Program-made: the position numbers and the translations under genes
The notes under the pieces: model-generated
Told to the model about the DNA's origin: nothing
The model's database searches: none
What the model saw: the letters and a program-made list of their open reading frames with translations, nothing else
In this document: piece by piece, positions 34,548-43,304 of the stretch
How the letters are laid out: each line of letters opens with the position of its first letter
Position numbering within the stretch: position 1 is the first letter of the stretch
Assembly: GCA_028867595.1 (NCBI GenBank)
Contig: JAGWGB010000002.1
Coordinates: 1-64,000, forward strand
Origin: Nitrososphaerota archaeon
GTDB taxonomy: Archaea; Thermoproteota; Nitrososphaeria; Nitrososphaerales; Nitrosopumilaceae
Length of the DNA stretch: 64,000 nucleotides
Reading direction: 5' to 3'

Positions 34548-35786
34548 TTAAATCTCGACCATTCCACGTATTAAATCATACTCTGAAATACGCAGCAATT
34601 CATTTAGTTTGGCTACTCTCTCCCCTCCTACAACTCCAACCTTTAGCATCTTGGATTTTGTAGCTATTCCAATGTGTGATATATGAGAGTCAGAAGACTC
34701 ACCTGATCTATGTGATGTAATTATCTTTATGTTATTTTTGGAAGATTCTTTTGCAAATTCAAGAGCATCATAAAGACTTCCTGCTTGGTTTACTTTTAAA
34801 ATTGCTGCATTGCAGGCCTTTTTTGCTGCCGCCTTTTTTAAAATCTCGGTATTAGTTACTAAGAGATCATCTCCTGTTATTAACACGTTGGGAAATTTTT
34901 TGGTCAAAACAGCCATGTCATCAAAGGCTTCCTCATGAACCGTATCTTCAGCATATATCAACTTGTACTTTTTTATTATATCTGAGGCGAACTCAATCTG
35001 TTCTTCTGGTGAATTCTCAAAACCTGCTCTATCATAAACATATTTTTTCTTCTTTTCATTCCATTGTGTTGTTGAAGCAAAATCTACTCCAAGTGATACC
35101 TCTTTCCCTAATGTAAATCCCAGTTGTTCACATGCTTTAGCAGAAATTTCTAGCGCTTGATCATTGTCAAGTTTTGGAGCCCAGCCGCCCTCATCTCCTC
35201 TTCCGTTTGTGAACTCTGGATCTTTCTTTGCAAGGATCTTTCCAAGTTCTTTATGTACTGCAAAATTAACTTCAATGGACTCCCTTATGGTTTTTGAACC
35301 CGTTGCACAAATCAATATCTCCTGAATGTCTGGTGTGCCAGGACCAGCATGAGCCCCTCCGCCCAAAATATTGCCAAGAGGAAATGGAAATCTCAGATTG
35401 GAATCTTTGGTCAGCATCTTAAACATTGGAATTTTTTCTGATTTTGCAGCACATTCGACTGATGCTATTGTAAGAGAGAACGCAACAGAGCCGCCAACCT
35501 TTGAATATCCTGGAGTAGGATCTATTGTTTTTAATGTTTCATGAATGGATTTGAGGTCAGACGGGTCCAACCCAATGAATTTTTTTTCATTTGCTTTTAA
35601 AATTTCAAGACTTTTCTCAGGTTTGTTGTCTGGAAAACTTATGGCCTCATATTTTCCAACACTTGCTCCCGACGGTGCACAAACTCTACCCGTGTATTGA
35701 TTATCTGCTACAACATCTACTTCGATTGTCTTACTTCCTCTACTGTTGTATAGTACTCTACTTTCAATTGAGGTAATCCGTGCCAT
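34548..35786 (-). CDS. eno: Enolase (phosphopyruvate hydratase)
   Basis: 412 residues. Diagnostic segments are RGSKTIEVDV, GAHAGPGTPDIQE, the metal-binding acidic residues in GVDFAST, YAEDTVHEEAFDD and TGDDLL, and the C-terminal SHRSGESSDSHISHIG with the catalytic His. It interconverts 2-phosphoglycerate and phosphoenolpyruvate in glycolysis and gluconeogenesis. It lies 1 nt after the Rpo10 stop. Confidence 0.97.
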   Translation of the reverse strand: MARITSIESRVLYNSRGSKTIEVDVVADNQYTGRVCAPSGASVGKYEAISFPDNKPEKSLEILKANEKKFIGLDPSDLKSIHETLKTIDPTPGYSKVGGSVAFSLTIASVECAAKSEKIPMFKMLTKDSNLRFPFPLGNILGGGAHAGPGTPDIQEILICATGSKTIRESIEVNFAVHKELGKILAKKDPEFTNGRGDEGGWAPKLDNDQALEISAKACEQLGFTLGKEVSLGVDFASTTQWNEKKKKYVYDRAGFENSPEEQIEFASDIIKKYKLIYAEDTVHEEAFDDMAVLTKKFPNVLITGDDLLVTNTEILKKAAAKKACNAAILKVNQAGSLYDALEFAKESSKNNIKIITSHRSGESSDSHISHIGIATKSKMLKVGVVGGERVAKLNELLRISEYDLIRGMVEI

Positions 35787-35787
35787 C

Positions 35788-36024
35788 CTACTCTAGCTCG
35801 GATTGAACTTCTTGCTCCCTTCTCCTAATTGCTTCGTAAAATGGAATGACTTGATGAATTGTTTCAACTGATGTTAACATCATAGTTCTACAACAATATC
35901 TTTTCAATCCAAAAGAATTTAGAACTTTGGCTGGATCTTCGCCACTTTTTACACGATTCTGATATTCCTTAAATTTGTCTGCGATTAAATTTCCACAAGT
36001 AAAACACCTGACAGGAATTAGCAC
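35788..36024 (-). CDS. rpo10: DNA-directed RNA polymerase subunit Rpo10 (RpoN)
   Basis: A 78-residue zinc-bundle subunit: IPVRCFTCG at the start and LKRYCCRTMML, giving the four Cys ligands of the family. It stabilises the Rpo3-Rpo2 interface. The start is GTG at 36024, supported by the MLIPVRCFTCG alignment and a TATA element 26 nt upstream, so the operon of rpo10-eno-rps2 and onward is probably leaderless. Confidence 0.95.
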   Translation of the reverse strand: MLIPVRCFTCGNLIADKFKEYQNRVKSGEDPAKVLNSFGLKRYCCRTMMLTSVETIHQVIPFYEAIRRREQEVQSELE

Positions 36025-36046
36025 GTTTCAAAAAGTAATCAAGGCT

Positions 36047-36054
36047 TATAAAAA
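36047..36054. promoter_or_regulatory. Bidirectional TATA element between rpo10 and tRNA-Leu
   Basis: TTATAAAA is centred at about 36050, almost the same distance (26 nt) from the first base of tRNA-Leu at 36076 on the plus strand and from the GTG of rpo10 at 36024 on the minus strand. The near-palindromic core could serve either direction. Confidence 0.5.
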
Positions 36055-36075
36055 CCATACATGGGTATTGCAAAT

Positions 36076-36160
36076 GCGGGAGTCGCCCAGCCTGGTCAAA
36101 GGCGCTAGCTTGAGGGGCTAGTATCTTAGGATTTCGAGGGTTCAAATCCCTTCTCCCGCA
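36076..36160 (+). tRNA. tRNA-Leu (anticodon GAG)
   Basis: 85 nt, class II with a long variable arm. Acceptor GCGGGAG/CTCCCGC, anticodon stem CTAGC/GCTAG with loop TTGAGGG giving GAG, T loop TTCAAAT, discriminator A. CCA is not encoded, and there is no intron. It decodes CUC/CUU. Confidence 0.95.
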
Positions 36161-36276
36161 TCTGATGCTTGTCTTAACATGAATTTGCTTATTCAATGAA
36201 ATCTGTACTATCGTTTACTGCGAACAATAAATCAAATTTGGTAAAGCCCTTATTTGACATGAATTTCTGAAAATAT

Positions 36277-36927
36277 ATGGAGATCACAGTAAAACAAATG
36301 ATGCAAATTGAAGAGAACGGACATCAAATGGGATTTCCAAGAAAGCTTATGATGGAAAATGCAGGAGCCGTAACTGCTATGAGACTACTGGAAAAATATT
36401 CTGACCTAAAAGAAAAAAAAGTAACTGTATTTGCAGGGCTGGGAAATAATGGTGGAGATGCATTTGTGATTGCAAGACACCTTGCAGGTTTTGGATGCAG
36501 ACCTACTGTAGTTTTACTTGGAAGCCCATCTAAAATAAAAACAGAAGAGTCTATCTCTAACTGGAATCTTTTGGAAAAAATGAATTCAGTAAATCTTGTT
36601 ATTACTTCTGATCCTAGTCAGATTGTTCTTGATGCCGATATCATAGTTGATGGTATCTTGGGAACTGGAATTTCAGGTAAAATAAGAGAACCGTATTCTA
36701 CTGCAATAGATTTGATAAACAAATATCCCTGTTTCAAGATTGCAGTGGATATACCATCTGGCCTTGATCCAGATTCAGGCATTGTGATAGATAAATGCGT
36801 AAAAGCGGATCTAACTGTTACCTATCATAAGATGAAGATTGGCATGCCAAAAAAAATGGAAATGTGTGGGGAGATACTGGTTGAAAAAATAGGAATTCCA
36901 CCAGAAGCAGAGGTAGGAGTACTATGA
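36277..36927 (+). CDS. nnrE: NAD(P)H-hydrate epimerase (YjeF N-terminal domain)
   Basis: A 216-residue protein with ENAGAVTAMRLL, FAGLGNNGGDAFVIAR and GILGTGISGKIREP, which match the epimerase domain of NnrE. It lacks the C-terminal ADP-dependent dehydratase (NnrD) domain that most prokaryotes fuse to it. It repairs the R-form of hydrated NAD(P)H. The stop overlaps the next start as ATGA, so nnrE and the MBL hydrolase are translationally coupled. Confidence 0.88.
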   Translation: MEITVKQMMQIEENGHQMGFPRKLMMENAGAVTAMRLLEKYSDLKEKKVTVFAGLGNNGGDAFVIARHLAGFGCRPTVVLLGSPSKIKTEESISNWNLLEKMNSVNLVITSDPSQIVLDADIIVDGILGTGISGKIREPYSTAIDLINKYPCFKIAVDIPSGLDPDSGIVIDKCVKADLTVTYHKMKIGMPKKMEMCGEILVEKIGIPPEAEVGVL

Positions 36928-37538
36928 AAGTCCATCAGCTAGAAGTAGGAAACATGCAAAACTTTACTTACATATTAGAGGATGAACAAACGAACGAAGC
37001 TGTAATACTTGATCCTTCTTGGGATCTAGATCTTGTGTTGGATATAATTGAAAAAAATGGTCTGAAAATAAAATACATAATAAATACACATCATCACTTT
37101 GATCATACCATAGGCAATGACGCTATAGTTAAGAAGACTGGAGCCAAGATCTTACAGCATAAATCTTCAACTCTGAAAAATGATGTTACCGTATCAGATG
37201 GAGATAAAATTCTATTTGGAAACTCGGAACTTGCTGTATTTCACACCCCAGGACACTCCAAGGATAGCATGTGTCTTGTTGGGGATGGCAAAGTTTTCTC
37301 AGGTGATACACTATTTGTAGGAAATTGTGGACGAGTAGATCTTCCTGGAGGTAGTGCAAAAGAGCTTTACCATAGCTTATTTGATATCGTTTCTAAGATG
37401 GATGACAACCTCACTCTTTATCCAGGGCATAATTATGGAAATTCGTTAACCTCTACTATAGGAAAAGAAAAGAAAACCAATTTTGTACTTCAGCCACGTA
37501 CAGAAAAGGAATTTCTAGAATTTATGAGCAGTGATTAG
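36924..37538 (+). CDS. Metallo-beta-lactamase-fold hydrolase (glyoxalase II-like)
   Basis: A 204-residue protein with the dinuclear metal motif THHHFDHTIGN and later ligands in FHTPGHSKDS and SGDTLFVGNCGRVDL, followed by YPGHNYG. This is the glyoxalase II/persulfide dioxygenase-like group; the NCGRVDLPGG signature is common in hydroxyacylglutathione hydrolase-type proteins. The substrate in archaea is not predictable. Translationally coupled to nnrE, and the CobT-like gene follows 3 nt after the stop. Confidence 0.85.
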   Translation: MKVHQLEVGNMQNFTYILEDEQTNEAVILDPSWDLDLVLDIIEKNGLKIKYIINTHHHFDHTIGNDAIVKKTGAKILQHKSSTLKNDVTVSDGDKILFGNSELAVFHTPGHSKDSMCLVGDGKVFSGDTLFVGNCGRVDLPGGSAKELYHSLFDIVSKMDDNLTLYPGHNYGNSLTSTIGKEKKTNFVLQPRTEKEFLEFMSSD

Positions 37539-37541
37539 TTA

Positions 37542-38597
37542 TTGCAAGACATTGAAATTCTAGGAAACAAAAATGCAGGACTAGATTTCATCAATAAAAC
37601 AAAACAAAAACGATTTGCTTTTTCTCTAGTGATATCATATACTGCAACTTCTGAAATTCCAGGAATTACAGTTGCAGGAGAACATCCTGACTTGATAAAA
37701 TATACTGGTCCTGCTGACGCTGAATTCATTCACTATGGATATTGCAAAAGTATATCTGTCATACCTATGACTCCTGACGGAAAACCCACTCCTGCACTTT
37801 TGACAAAAACAGCGCTAGAAGCAGCTAGTATACCAAGCATAGTAATTAATGCTGGAAGCAAGATATCGCCAAAACTTCCATTCATAGACATGAATCTTGA
37901 ATATGGAAAAAATATTTCAAATGAATCTGCACTAAGCCAAGACGATATAAGAAAAGCAATAGAGTATGGAAGAATAATCGGCAGATTCCTTGGCACTTCA
38001 ACTGATTGCCTTGTAATTGGAGAAAGTATTCCAGGAGGTACCACTACAGCTCTTGGCGTGCTTGAAGGTCTTGGTCAAAAAGCATTGGTAAGTAGCAGTA
38101 TGCCAAATAATCCTGTTTCTCTCAAGACTGATACTGTAAAAAATGCGTTGAAGAGAATACAATCAAACGATCCTCTTGACATTGTTGCGGAGATTGGTGA
38201 TCCAATGATACCTACAGTAGCAGGAATACTCAGCACTGCATCTGAAATTACTAATGTACTGTTAGCAGGAGGAACCCAAATGGCTGCAGTTCTATGTTTT
38301 GCAAAAAGTATAGGATTTGATGGCAAAAATACTGCAATAGGAACTACTTCATATGTTGCAAATGACAAATCTGCAAACTTGGTCAGTACAATTGAGCAGA
38401 TATTTGATATTCCTATACTTATTGCCAATCTCAAGCTTGGGCAATCAAAGATTTCAGGTCTTCGTGCTTATGCCGAAGGATTTGTTAAAGAAGGAGCGGG
38501 AGCAGGCGGCGCATCTATTGCATGCATGTTAAAGACCGGAATTGATACGGAAAAACTACTTTCTCTTACAGAAAAAGAATATCAAAGAATTACTTGA
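37542..38597 (+). CDS. CobT-like nicotinate-nucleotide phosphoribosyltransferase family protein (UPF0284)
   Basis: A 351-residue protein with a TTG start. Segments ITVAGEHPDLIKYTGPADAE, IGESIPGGTTTALGVLEGLG and LLAGGTQMAAVLCFAKS match the archaeal group related to bacterial CobT, which activates the lower-ligand base of cobalamin with nicotinate mononucleotide. This is plausibly a cobamide nucleotide-loop gene (family knowledge). It overlaps the convergent glmS 3' end by 8 nt. Confidence 0.85.
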   Translation: MQDIEILGNKNAGLDFINKTKQKRFAFSLVISYTATSEIPGITVAGEHPDLIKYTGPADAEFIHYGYCKSISVIPMTPDGKPTPALLTKTALEAASIPSIVINAGSKISPKLPFIDMNLEYGKNISNESALSQDDIRKAIEYGRIIGRFLGTSTDCLVIGESIPGGTTTALGVLEGLGQKALVSSSMPNNPVSLKTDTVKNALKRIQSNDPLDIVAEIGDPMIPTVAGILSTASEITNVLLAGGTQMAAVLCFAKSIGFDGKNTAIGTTSYVANDKSANLVSTIEQIFDIPILIANLKLGQSKISGLRAYAEGFVKEGAGAGGASIACMLKTGIDTEKLLSLTEKEYQRIT

Positions 38598-40356
38598 CTG
38601 TCACAGATTTTGCCAAGTTTCTTGGATAGTCAGGGTCTGTGTCTTTTTCAATAGCTGCATAATATGCCAAAAGTTGTATTGGTATTATTTCTACCAGTGG
38701 ATACATCACTTCCTCTATTTTCGGTATTTCTATCCAATGATCATAAACATCACTAGGCTTGTCTGATATTCCTATTATCTTTGCACCTCTGGCCTTTATT
38801 TCTCGTGCGCTGGTCAGAGTATCAGAATATGTCGAGTCTTCTGGATTGATCATAATTACATATGTGTTAGAATCCATCAATGCAAGGGGGCCATGCTTTA
38901 ATTCTCCTCCTGGAAGGCCCTCTGCATGTATATACGTCAACTCCTTTAGCTTTAGCGATGATTCTGATGCTATTGGGTAGTGAATTCCTCTTCCAAGTAC
39001 GTAAATATCTGAAACATCTTTGAGCTTCTTTGCTATTTCCTGAATCTTGGCCTTGGAGTCATCTGACAAGCTTTTCTTTATCGCCTCTGAAACCTTTACA
39101 AGATCTAGACCTAAACTGCCCTCTGATATCTTGTCTACTATCTTGTATAGCGTAGCAAGTTGTGCAGTGAAGCTCTTTGTAGCAGCTACTCCTATTTCGG
39201 GACCGCATCCCAATCCTATGGATATGGATGACAAATGAGCAAGAGATGAGGTCATTATGTTTACAATTGAAATTATCTTGGAACCCGCCTTCTTTGCAAT
39301 ATTTGCAGCTTCCAAGACATCGGCACTTTCTCCACTTTGAGATAGTGCTATTAGGATAGACTGTTGCTCAAAAATGTCAGGTGAAAAATGCGCTTCGCTT
39401 GATATTATGGGCTCTATTTTGATCTTGGCATATTTTGAAAAAAGAAACTTGGCCACAAGTGCTGCATTATAGCTTGTTCCGCTTCCAGTTATGTAAAGAG
39501 ATTTTGCATGTCGAATAAAGTCGGTCGCTAAATCCAGTTCAAGTTTAGTGTTGTTTCCAGAATTTAGGATGGTAGTTGGCTGTTCTGATATTTCTTTGAG
39601 TGTAAAATGAGCATACTCTCCCTTGTATACGTCAGCAAATTCTTTTGATACTTTGGTAATCTGATGTTGTACTGGATTTGCATTAAAATCAAAAATTTGA
39701 ATTCCAGAGTTTCCAATTATGACAAATTCCATGTTGTCCAAATAAATGACCTCATCTGTATGCTCTACAAATCCAAGAACATCACTAGAAATGAAATATC
39801 CTTGTTTTCCAATTCCAATTATGAGTGGTTCGTGAAATCTTGCTGCAGCCAATGTACCATCCTCAAAAACAGCAACAAAAGCATAATCTCCCTTAAGATC
39901 AGCTACGGTATCAACTATTGATTGTTTTATGTTTCTGCTTTTGTCATAGTGGTACTGAAGAAGGTTTGCAATTACCTCGCTATCTGTTTGACTCTTGAAA
40001 GCGTAACCTTTCTGTTGTAGATCTTTTTTCAATTCCTCGTGATTTTGTATTATTCCATTATGTACTATGGCAACTTCTCCGGTACTGGATGGATGAGGGT
40101 GCGCATTTGTATCTGTGACCATGCCGTGTGTTGCCCATCTTGTATGTCCTATGCCAACAGTTCCAGAAAGCTCATCCAGCCTTACTGACTTGTTTACTTC
40201 AATTACTTTGCCTACACCTTTTCTTACTAAAATTTGATTATTGGAAAATGTGGCTACTCCAACACTATCATATCCACGATATTCCATTCTCTTTAACCCC
40301 TTTACTATTATGGGAGCAGCTTGGTTGAGACCTAGATATCCTATGATTGAACACAT
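38590..40356 (-). CDS. glmS: Glutamine-fructose-6-phosphate aminotransferase (isomerizing)
   Basis: 588 residues. Cys2 (MCSIIGY) is the N-terminal nucleophile of the glutaminase domain, which includes GHTRWATHG and HNGIIQNHEEL. Two SIS domains follow (SGTSYNAALVA, LSQSGESADVL, GRGIHYPIASE) and the C-terminus ends KSVTVK. It makes glucosamine-6-phosphate, the entry to amino-sugar synthesis for surface glycans. Convergent with the CobT-like gene. Confidence 0.97.
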   Translation of the reverse strand: MCSIIGYLGLNQAAPIIVKGLKRMEYRGYDSVGVATFSNNQILVRKGVGKVIEVNKSVRLDELSGTVGIGHTRWATHGMVTDTNAHPHPSSTGEVAIVHNGIIQNHEELKKDLQQKGYAFKSQTDSEVIANLLQYHYDKSRNIKQSIVDTVADLKGDYAFVAVFEDGTLAAARFHEPLIIGIGKQGYFISSDVLGFVEHTDEVIYLDNMEFVIIGNSGIQIFDFNANPVQHQITKVSKEFADVYKGEYAHFTLKEISEQPTTILNSGNNTKLELDLATDFIRHAKSLYITGSGTSYNAALVAKFLFSKYAKIKIEPIISSEAHFSPDIFEQQSILIALSQSGESADVLEAANIAKKAGSKIISIVNIMTSSLAHLSSISIGLGCGPEIGVAATKSFTAQLATLYKIVDKISEGSLGLDLVKVSEAIKKSLSDDSKAKIQEIAKKLKDVSDIYVLGRGIHYPIASESSLKLKELTYIHAEGLPGGELKHGPLALMDSNTYVIMINPEDSTYSDTLTSAREIKARGAKIIGISDKPSDVYDHWIEIPKIEEVMYPLVEIIPIQLLAYYAAIEKDTDPDYPRNLAKSVTVK

Positions 40357-40402
40357 GTCTATTCTATATACTTCTGGATAAATAATAATTGTGTGCTTTT
40401 CA

Positions 40403-40936
40403 CTATGTCTGTTCTGGAGTTACTTCTTCAACCTGTGGCTGTTTTGTTTTGCCAAGAACAATCTTAGGTGACAAATTTACCTGACTTTCTTCTTCAACAG
40501 TGACCGTATATGATGGAATGTTAACTATTCTTTCTCCTATCATCACATGTCCATGCACAACAGCTTGTCTTGCAAGATAAGGACTCTTTATGTTAGCTTT
40601 TTTCTGGACTACAGTCTGTAATCTGCGTGCCAATAAATCAGTTACCTTAAGGTTCAACACATCATCTAAAGTTGAGTTTTCTTTTACCAAGCCAGTTCTT
40701 GTCAATGATTTCATAAGAGTTGGTTCTTTCTCATTTCTTACATCTTGTGTTAAAGCCAAAAGAGATCTCGCTTGATTTCTTATTCTAGAAAGTTCAGTAT
40801 GAGCTTTCCATAACTCTCTCTTATTCTTAAGACCATAAGTTCCAAGAACGTAGAGTTCTTCATTTAGTAAATCATAATTTAGAGGTCGCTTTGGCTTTCT
40901 CCACATTTTGCGAGAATTTTTTGGATGATCTCCCAT
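40403..40936 (-). CDS. rps4: 30S ribosomal protein uS4
   Basis: A 177-residue uS4/S9 homologue: YDLLNEELYVLGTYGLKNKRELW, the S4 domain with DLLARRLQTVV and ARQAVVHGHVMIGERIVNIP. A short Thr/Glu/Gln-rich tail. It lies 10 nt downstream of uS13. The other genes that often accompany this pair (uS11, rpo3) are not in the window. Confidence 0.95.
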   Translation of the reverse strand: MGDHPKNSRKMWRKPKRPLNYDLLNEELYVLGTYGLKNKRELWKAHTELSRIRNQARSLLALTQDVRNEKEPTLMKSLTRTGLVKENSTLDDVLNLKVTDLLARRLQTVVQKKANIKSPYLARQAVVHGHVMIGERIVNIPSYTVTVEEESQVNLSPKIVLGKTKQPQVEEVTPEQT

Positions 40937-40946
40937 CTACTATCAC

Positions 40947-41621
40947 CTATTTTGCCTTCTTTTCTGCAGCAGCTGGTTTTGCAGCAGCAGGTTTTGTGTC
41001 TTTTGCAGGAGCCGCAGCACCTTTTGCGGCAGCTGCAGGAGCTGCTGCACCTTTGTCAGCTGGTGCAGCTGCAGGAGCTGCTCCAGCGGCTGCAGGAGCT
41101 GCTGCGCCCTCAGCTGGAGCACCAGCAGGTAATACTTTACCACCTTTGCGGACTCCAACTGCACCGCCTTTTCTTCCTGTAGTGCGGGTTCTTTGGCCTC
41201 TGACTTTTAATCCATAAGTGTGACGAAATCCTCTCCAGCTGTTCATTCCTTTCTCTCTCTCAATATCATTTCTTACGTTGAAATCTATATCTGAAGTAAT
41301 CAAATGCAAATCACTTCCTGAATCGATGTCTTTTCTTCTATTAAGAAACCATGAAGGTATATTGACTGATGATGGATTTCTCATTGCCTTTTCGATTTCT
41401 TCAACTTGAGATTCAGTAAGAAAACCTACATTACTATTGGGATTTATTTTTAATATGTCTAAGATAGATTTTGCAAAATTGTAACCCATTCCCTTTACTT
41501 GACTTATTCCTATTATCGTCTTTTTAGTACCGGGTATATCTTTACCCGCAATCCTAACAATGTGTCTGAATTCCTGTGAAGACAAGTATTGAAAAACCCC
41601 TTTATCCCCGATAAAAACCAT
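40947..41621 (-). CDS. rps13: 30S ribosomal protein uS13 with Ala/Pro-rich C-terminal extension
   Basis: 224 residues. The first ~150 are a normal archaeal uS13 ([55 protein letters not shown]). About 65 further residues are low complexity, almost only Ala, Pro, Gly and Lys ([19 protein letters not shown]), ending in a Lys-rich AAEKKAK. The tail is likely disordered and positive at its end, possibly contacting rRNA or partners (inference). The DNA of the tail is repetitive and locally GC-rich. Confidence 0.95.
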   Translation of the reverse strand: MVFIGDKGVFQYLSSQEFRHIVRIAGKDIPGTKKTIIGISQVKGMGYNFAKSILDILKINPNSNVGFLTESQVEEIEKAMRNPSSVNIPSWFLNRRKDIDSGSDLHLITSDIDFNVRNDIEREKGMNSWRGFRHTYGLKVRGQRTRTTGRKGGAVGVRKGGKVLPAGAPAEGAAAPAAAGAAPAAAPADKGAAAPAAAAKGAAAPAKDTKPAAAKPAAAEKKAK

Positions 41622-41637
41622 GCTAAAACAAATAATA

Positions 41638-41645
41638 CTTTAAAT
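41638..41645. promoter_or_regulatory. TTTAAA element between uS13 and the MoxR operon
   Basis: CTTTAAAT is centred about 28 nt before the TTG of the MoxR gene (41670) and about 20 nt before the uS13 ATG (41621, minus). Only the plus-strand spacing is ideal. Confidence 0.35.
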
Positions 41646-41669
41646 CAGAATTAGATTGTATTTAGCATA

Positions 41670-43304
41670 TTGGAACAGGATTTTGAAAATTTTGTTAATC
41701 GCAGTTATTCTTCAGAACCAAAATATACTGAAATAATGGCAGGAGTTCCTGAGGACTATAAACAGATCAAGACGCTGGGCGCTCTACTGGAAATTAACTA
41801 CAAGATAGTAGGAGCTAAAGACCAACTACGCAGAAATTTGACCTCCAAAATGAAGACTAATAGCACAAAATATCCAGGCATAATAGGATTCGATGACGAT
41901 GTCATACCTGCACTAGATCGTGCCATCTTATCACGCCATGACATTATGTTGATTGGTCAAATCGGTCAGGCCAAAACAAAAATTGCTCAGACAATTGCAG
42001 AAAATCTGCTTTCTCCAATGCCTGTTATACGGGGAAGCATCACAAATGACTGTCCTATGGACATGCCTGCTAGTGAACTGACTCTTTTGTTGCAAGACAA
42101 ACAAAATGCATTCTCAAGTCCTAGGTTTTACATGGATTCTGATAGCATGGAAAAAATTCGTAACAATAAACTTGAAACACCAATAGAATGGATATCTGGC
42201 AAGGACAGATTCAAGTATGTTCTTGCAACACCAGACATCTCTGTAAAAGATCTAGTAGGACAGATTGATGCAATAAAAGTAACAAAAAAAGGAACAGAGA
42301 TGTATGAAATTGAATCCTATTCTCCTGGACAATTAATGCAGGCAAAACATGGATTGTTTTGCATCGATGAACTGCCAGTTCTTGACACGAGAAAACAAGT
42401 TGCACTTCTTTCAGTATTACAGGAGGGAAGATTCACTACAGGATCATATCCAGTAATTTTTGAACCAAAAACTGTGTTTTTTGCTACTGCTAATCCAATA
42501 GATTACACCCATGCTGGAAAGATAATTGAGCCTCTCTATGACAGATTGAAGAGTCATATACATACACACTATCCAAAAACATTAAACGATGAAATGCTTA
42601 TAGTTGCTCAAGAATCAAAGATACCAAAGTCACTCATTCCAATTTTCATGCTCAAGGTTTTGATAAGAGTAACACAAAATGCCCGCTCAAGCCAAGAAAT
42701 TAATCAAGACAAAGGAGTTAGCGTTAGAATGAGCGTACATGGACTTGAACTGTTGGTTGGAGAAGCAGAGAGAACAAGAGCATTATCTCATAACATATTG
42801 CCACTGCCTAGACCCGATGATATTTTCTGTATCGGGCAATGTGCTAAATTTGAACTTGCTGAGTTGGATGATACTGCAGAAAATCGCCAAAAAACTCTAA
42901 AGAGTTTGATTGATAGTGCAATGAAAGATACTTCCCTAGAATATGTCAAAACAATAGATCAGGATGTTTTTGAGATAATCAAAAAGGAATTTGTAGGTAA
43001 AAATTTCATAGTATCTCAAGCAATTCTGGGCTCTAATAGCATGGAATCCTCATATGAAAATCAACTCAAAAATTTTAAATCTCTATCAGACTTGGTGGAT
43101 AAAATCTACCAAAAGGTGTTATCAGAACAAACTGAATTTGTAAACCAAGCTAAAAAACACGGTATATCGTCAGAGTCTTTAGAGTTTTCTGATAATAATC
43201 GCCATGAGCTTAGAGCAGCAACACTAGAGTTAATCCTTGAAGGTCTATGTTCTGTAGAACCTAAGGTTCTAGACAAGAAAGAGGGCTCGTACGTTGCCGC
43301 CTAG
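41670..43304 (+). CDS. MoxR-type AAA+ ATPase
   Basis: A 544-residue protein with Walker A GQIGQAKTK (Gly96 to Lys102; the Ala before Lys is normal for MoxR), Walker B in LFCIDELPVL (about residue 232) and sensor 1 in FFATANPIDY. C-terminal ~180 residues are helical and specific to this group. MoxR ATPases act with VWA proteins to insert metals or remodel protein complexes. The start is TTG, and the gene overlaps the VWA gene by 11 nt, so the two are partners. Confidence 0.88.
   Translation: MEQDFENFVNRSYSSEPKYTEIMAGVPEDYKQIKTLGALLEINYKIVGAKDQLRRNLTSKMKTNSTKYPGIIGFDDDVIPALDRAILSRHDIMLIGQIGQAKTKIAQTIAENLLSPMPVIRGSITNDCPMDMPASELTLLLQDKQNAFSSPRFYMDSDSMEKIRNNKLETPIEWISGKDRFKYVLATPDISVKDLVGQIDAIKVTKKGTEMYEIESYSPGQLMQAKHGLFCIDELPVLDTRKQVALLSVLQEGRFTTGSYPVIFEPKTVFFATANPIDYTHAGKIIEPLYDRLKSHIHTHYPKTLNDEMLIVAQESKIPKSLIPIFMLKVLIRVTQNARSSQEINQDKGVSVRMSVHGLELLVGEAERTRALSHNILPLPRPDDIFCIGQCAKFELAELDDTAENRQKTLKSLIDSAMKDTSLEYVKTIDQDVFEIIKKEFVGKNFIVSQAILGSNSMESSYENQLKNFKSLSDLVDKIYQKVLSEQTEFVNQAKKHGISSESLEFSDNNRHELRAATLELILEGLCSVEPKVLDKKEGSYVAA

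Noticed and set aside
35969-36196. Apparent 75-residue coding frame on the minus strand over the rpo10 upstream region
   Set aside because: It lies across tRNA-Leu (36076-36160) and the promoter; the tRNA fully explains the sequence.
40925-41217. Long opposite-strand and shifted frames rich in Ala, Leu and Gln in the uS13 tail
   Set aside because: They come from the repetitive GC-rich tail codons of uS13, not from separate genes.
41955-41982. Walker A of the MoxR ATPase reads GQIGQAKT, seemingly degenerate
   Set aside because: Ala before the Lys is common in the MoxR family, so nucleotide binding is likely normal.
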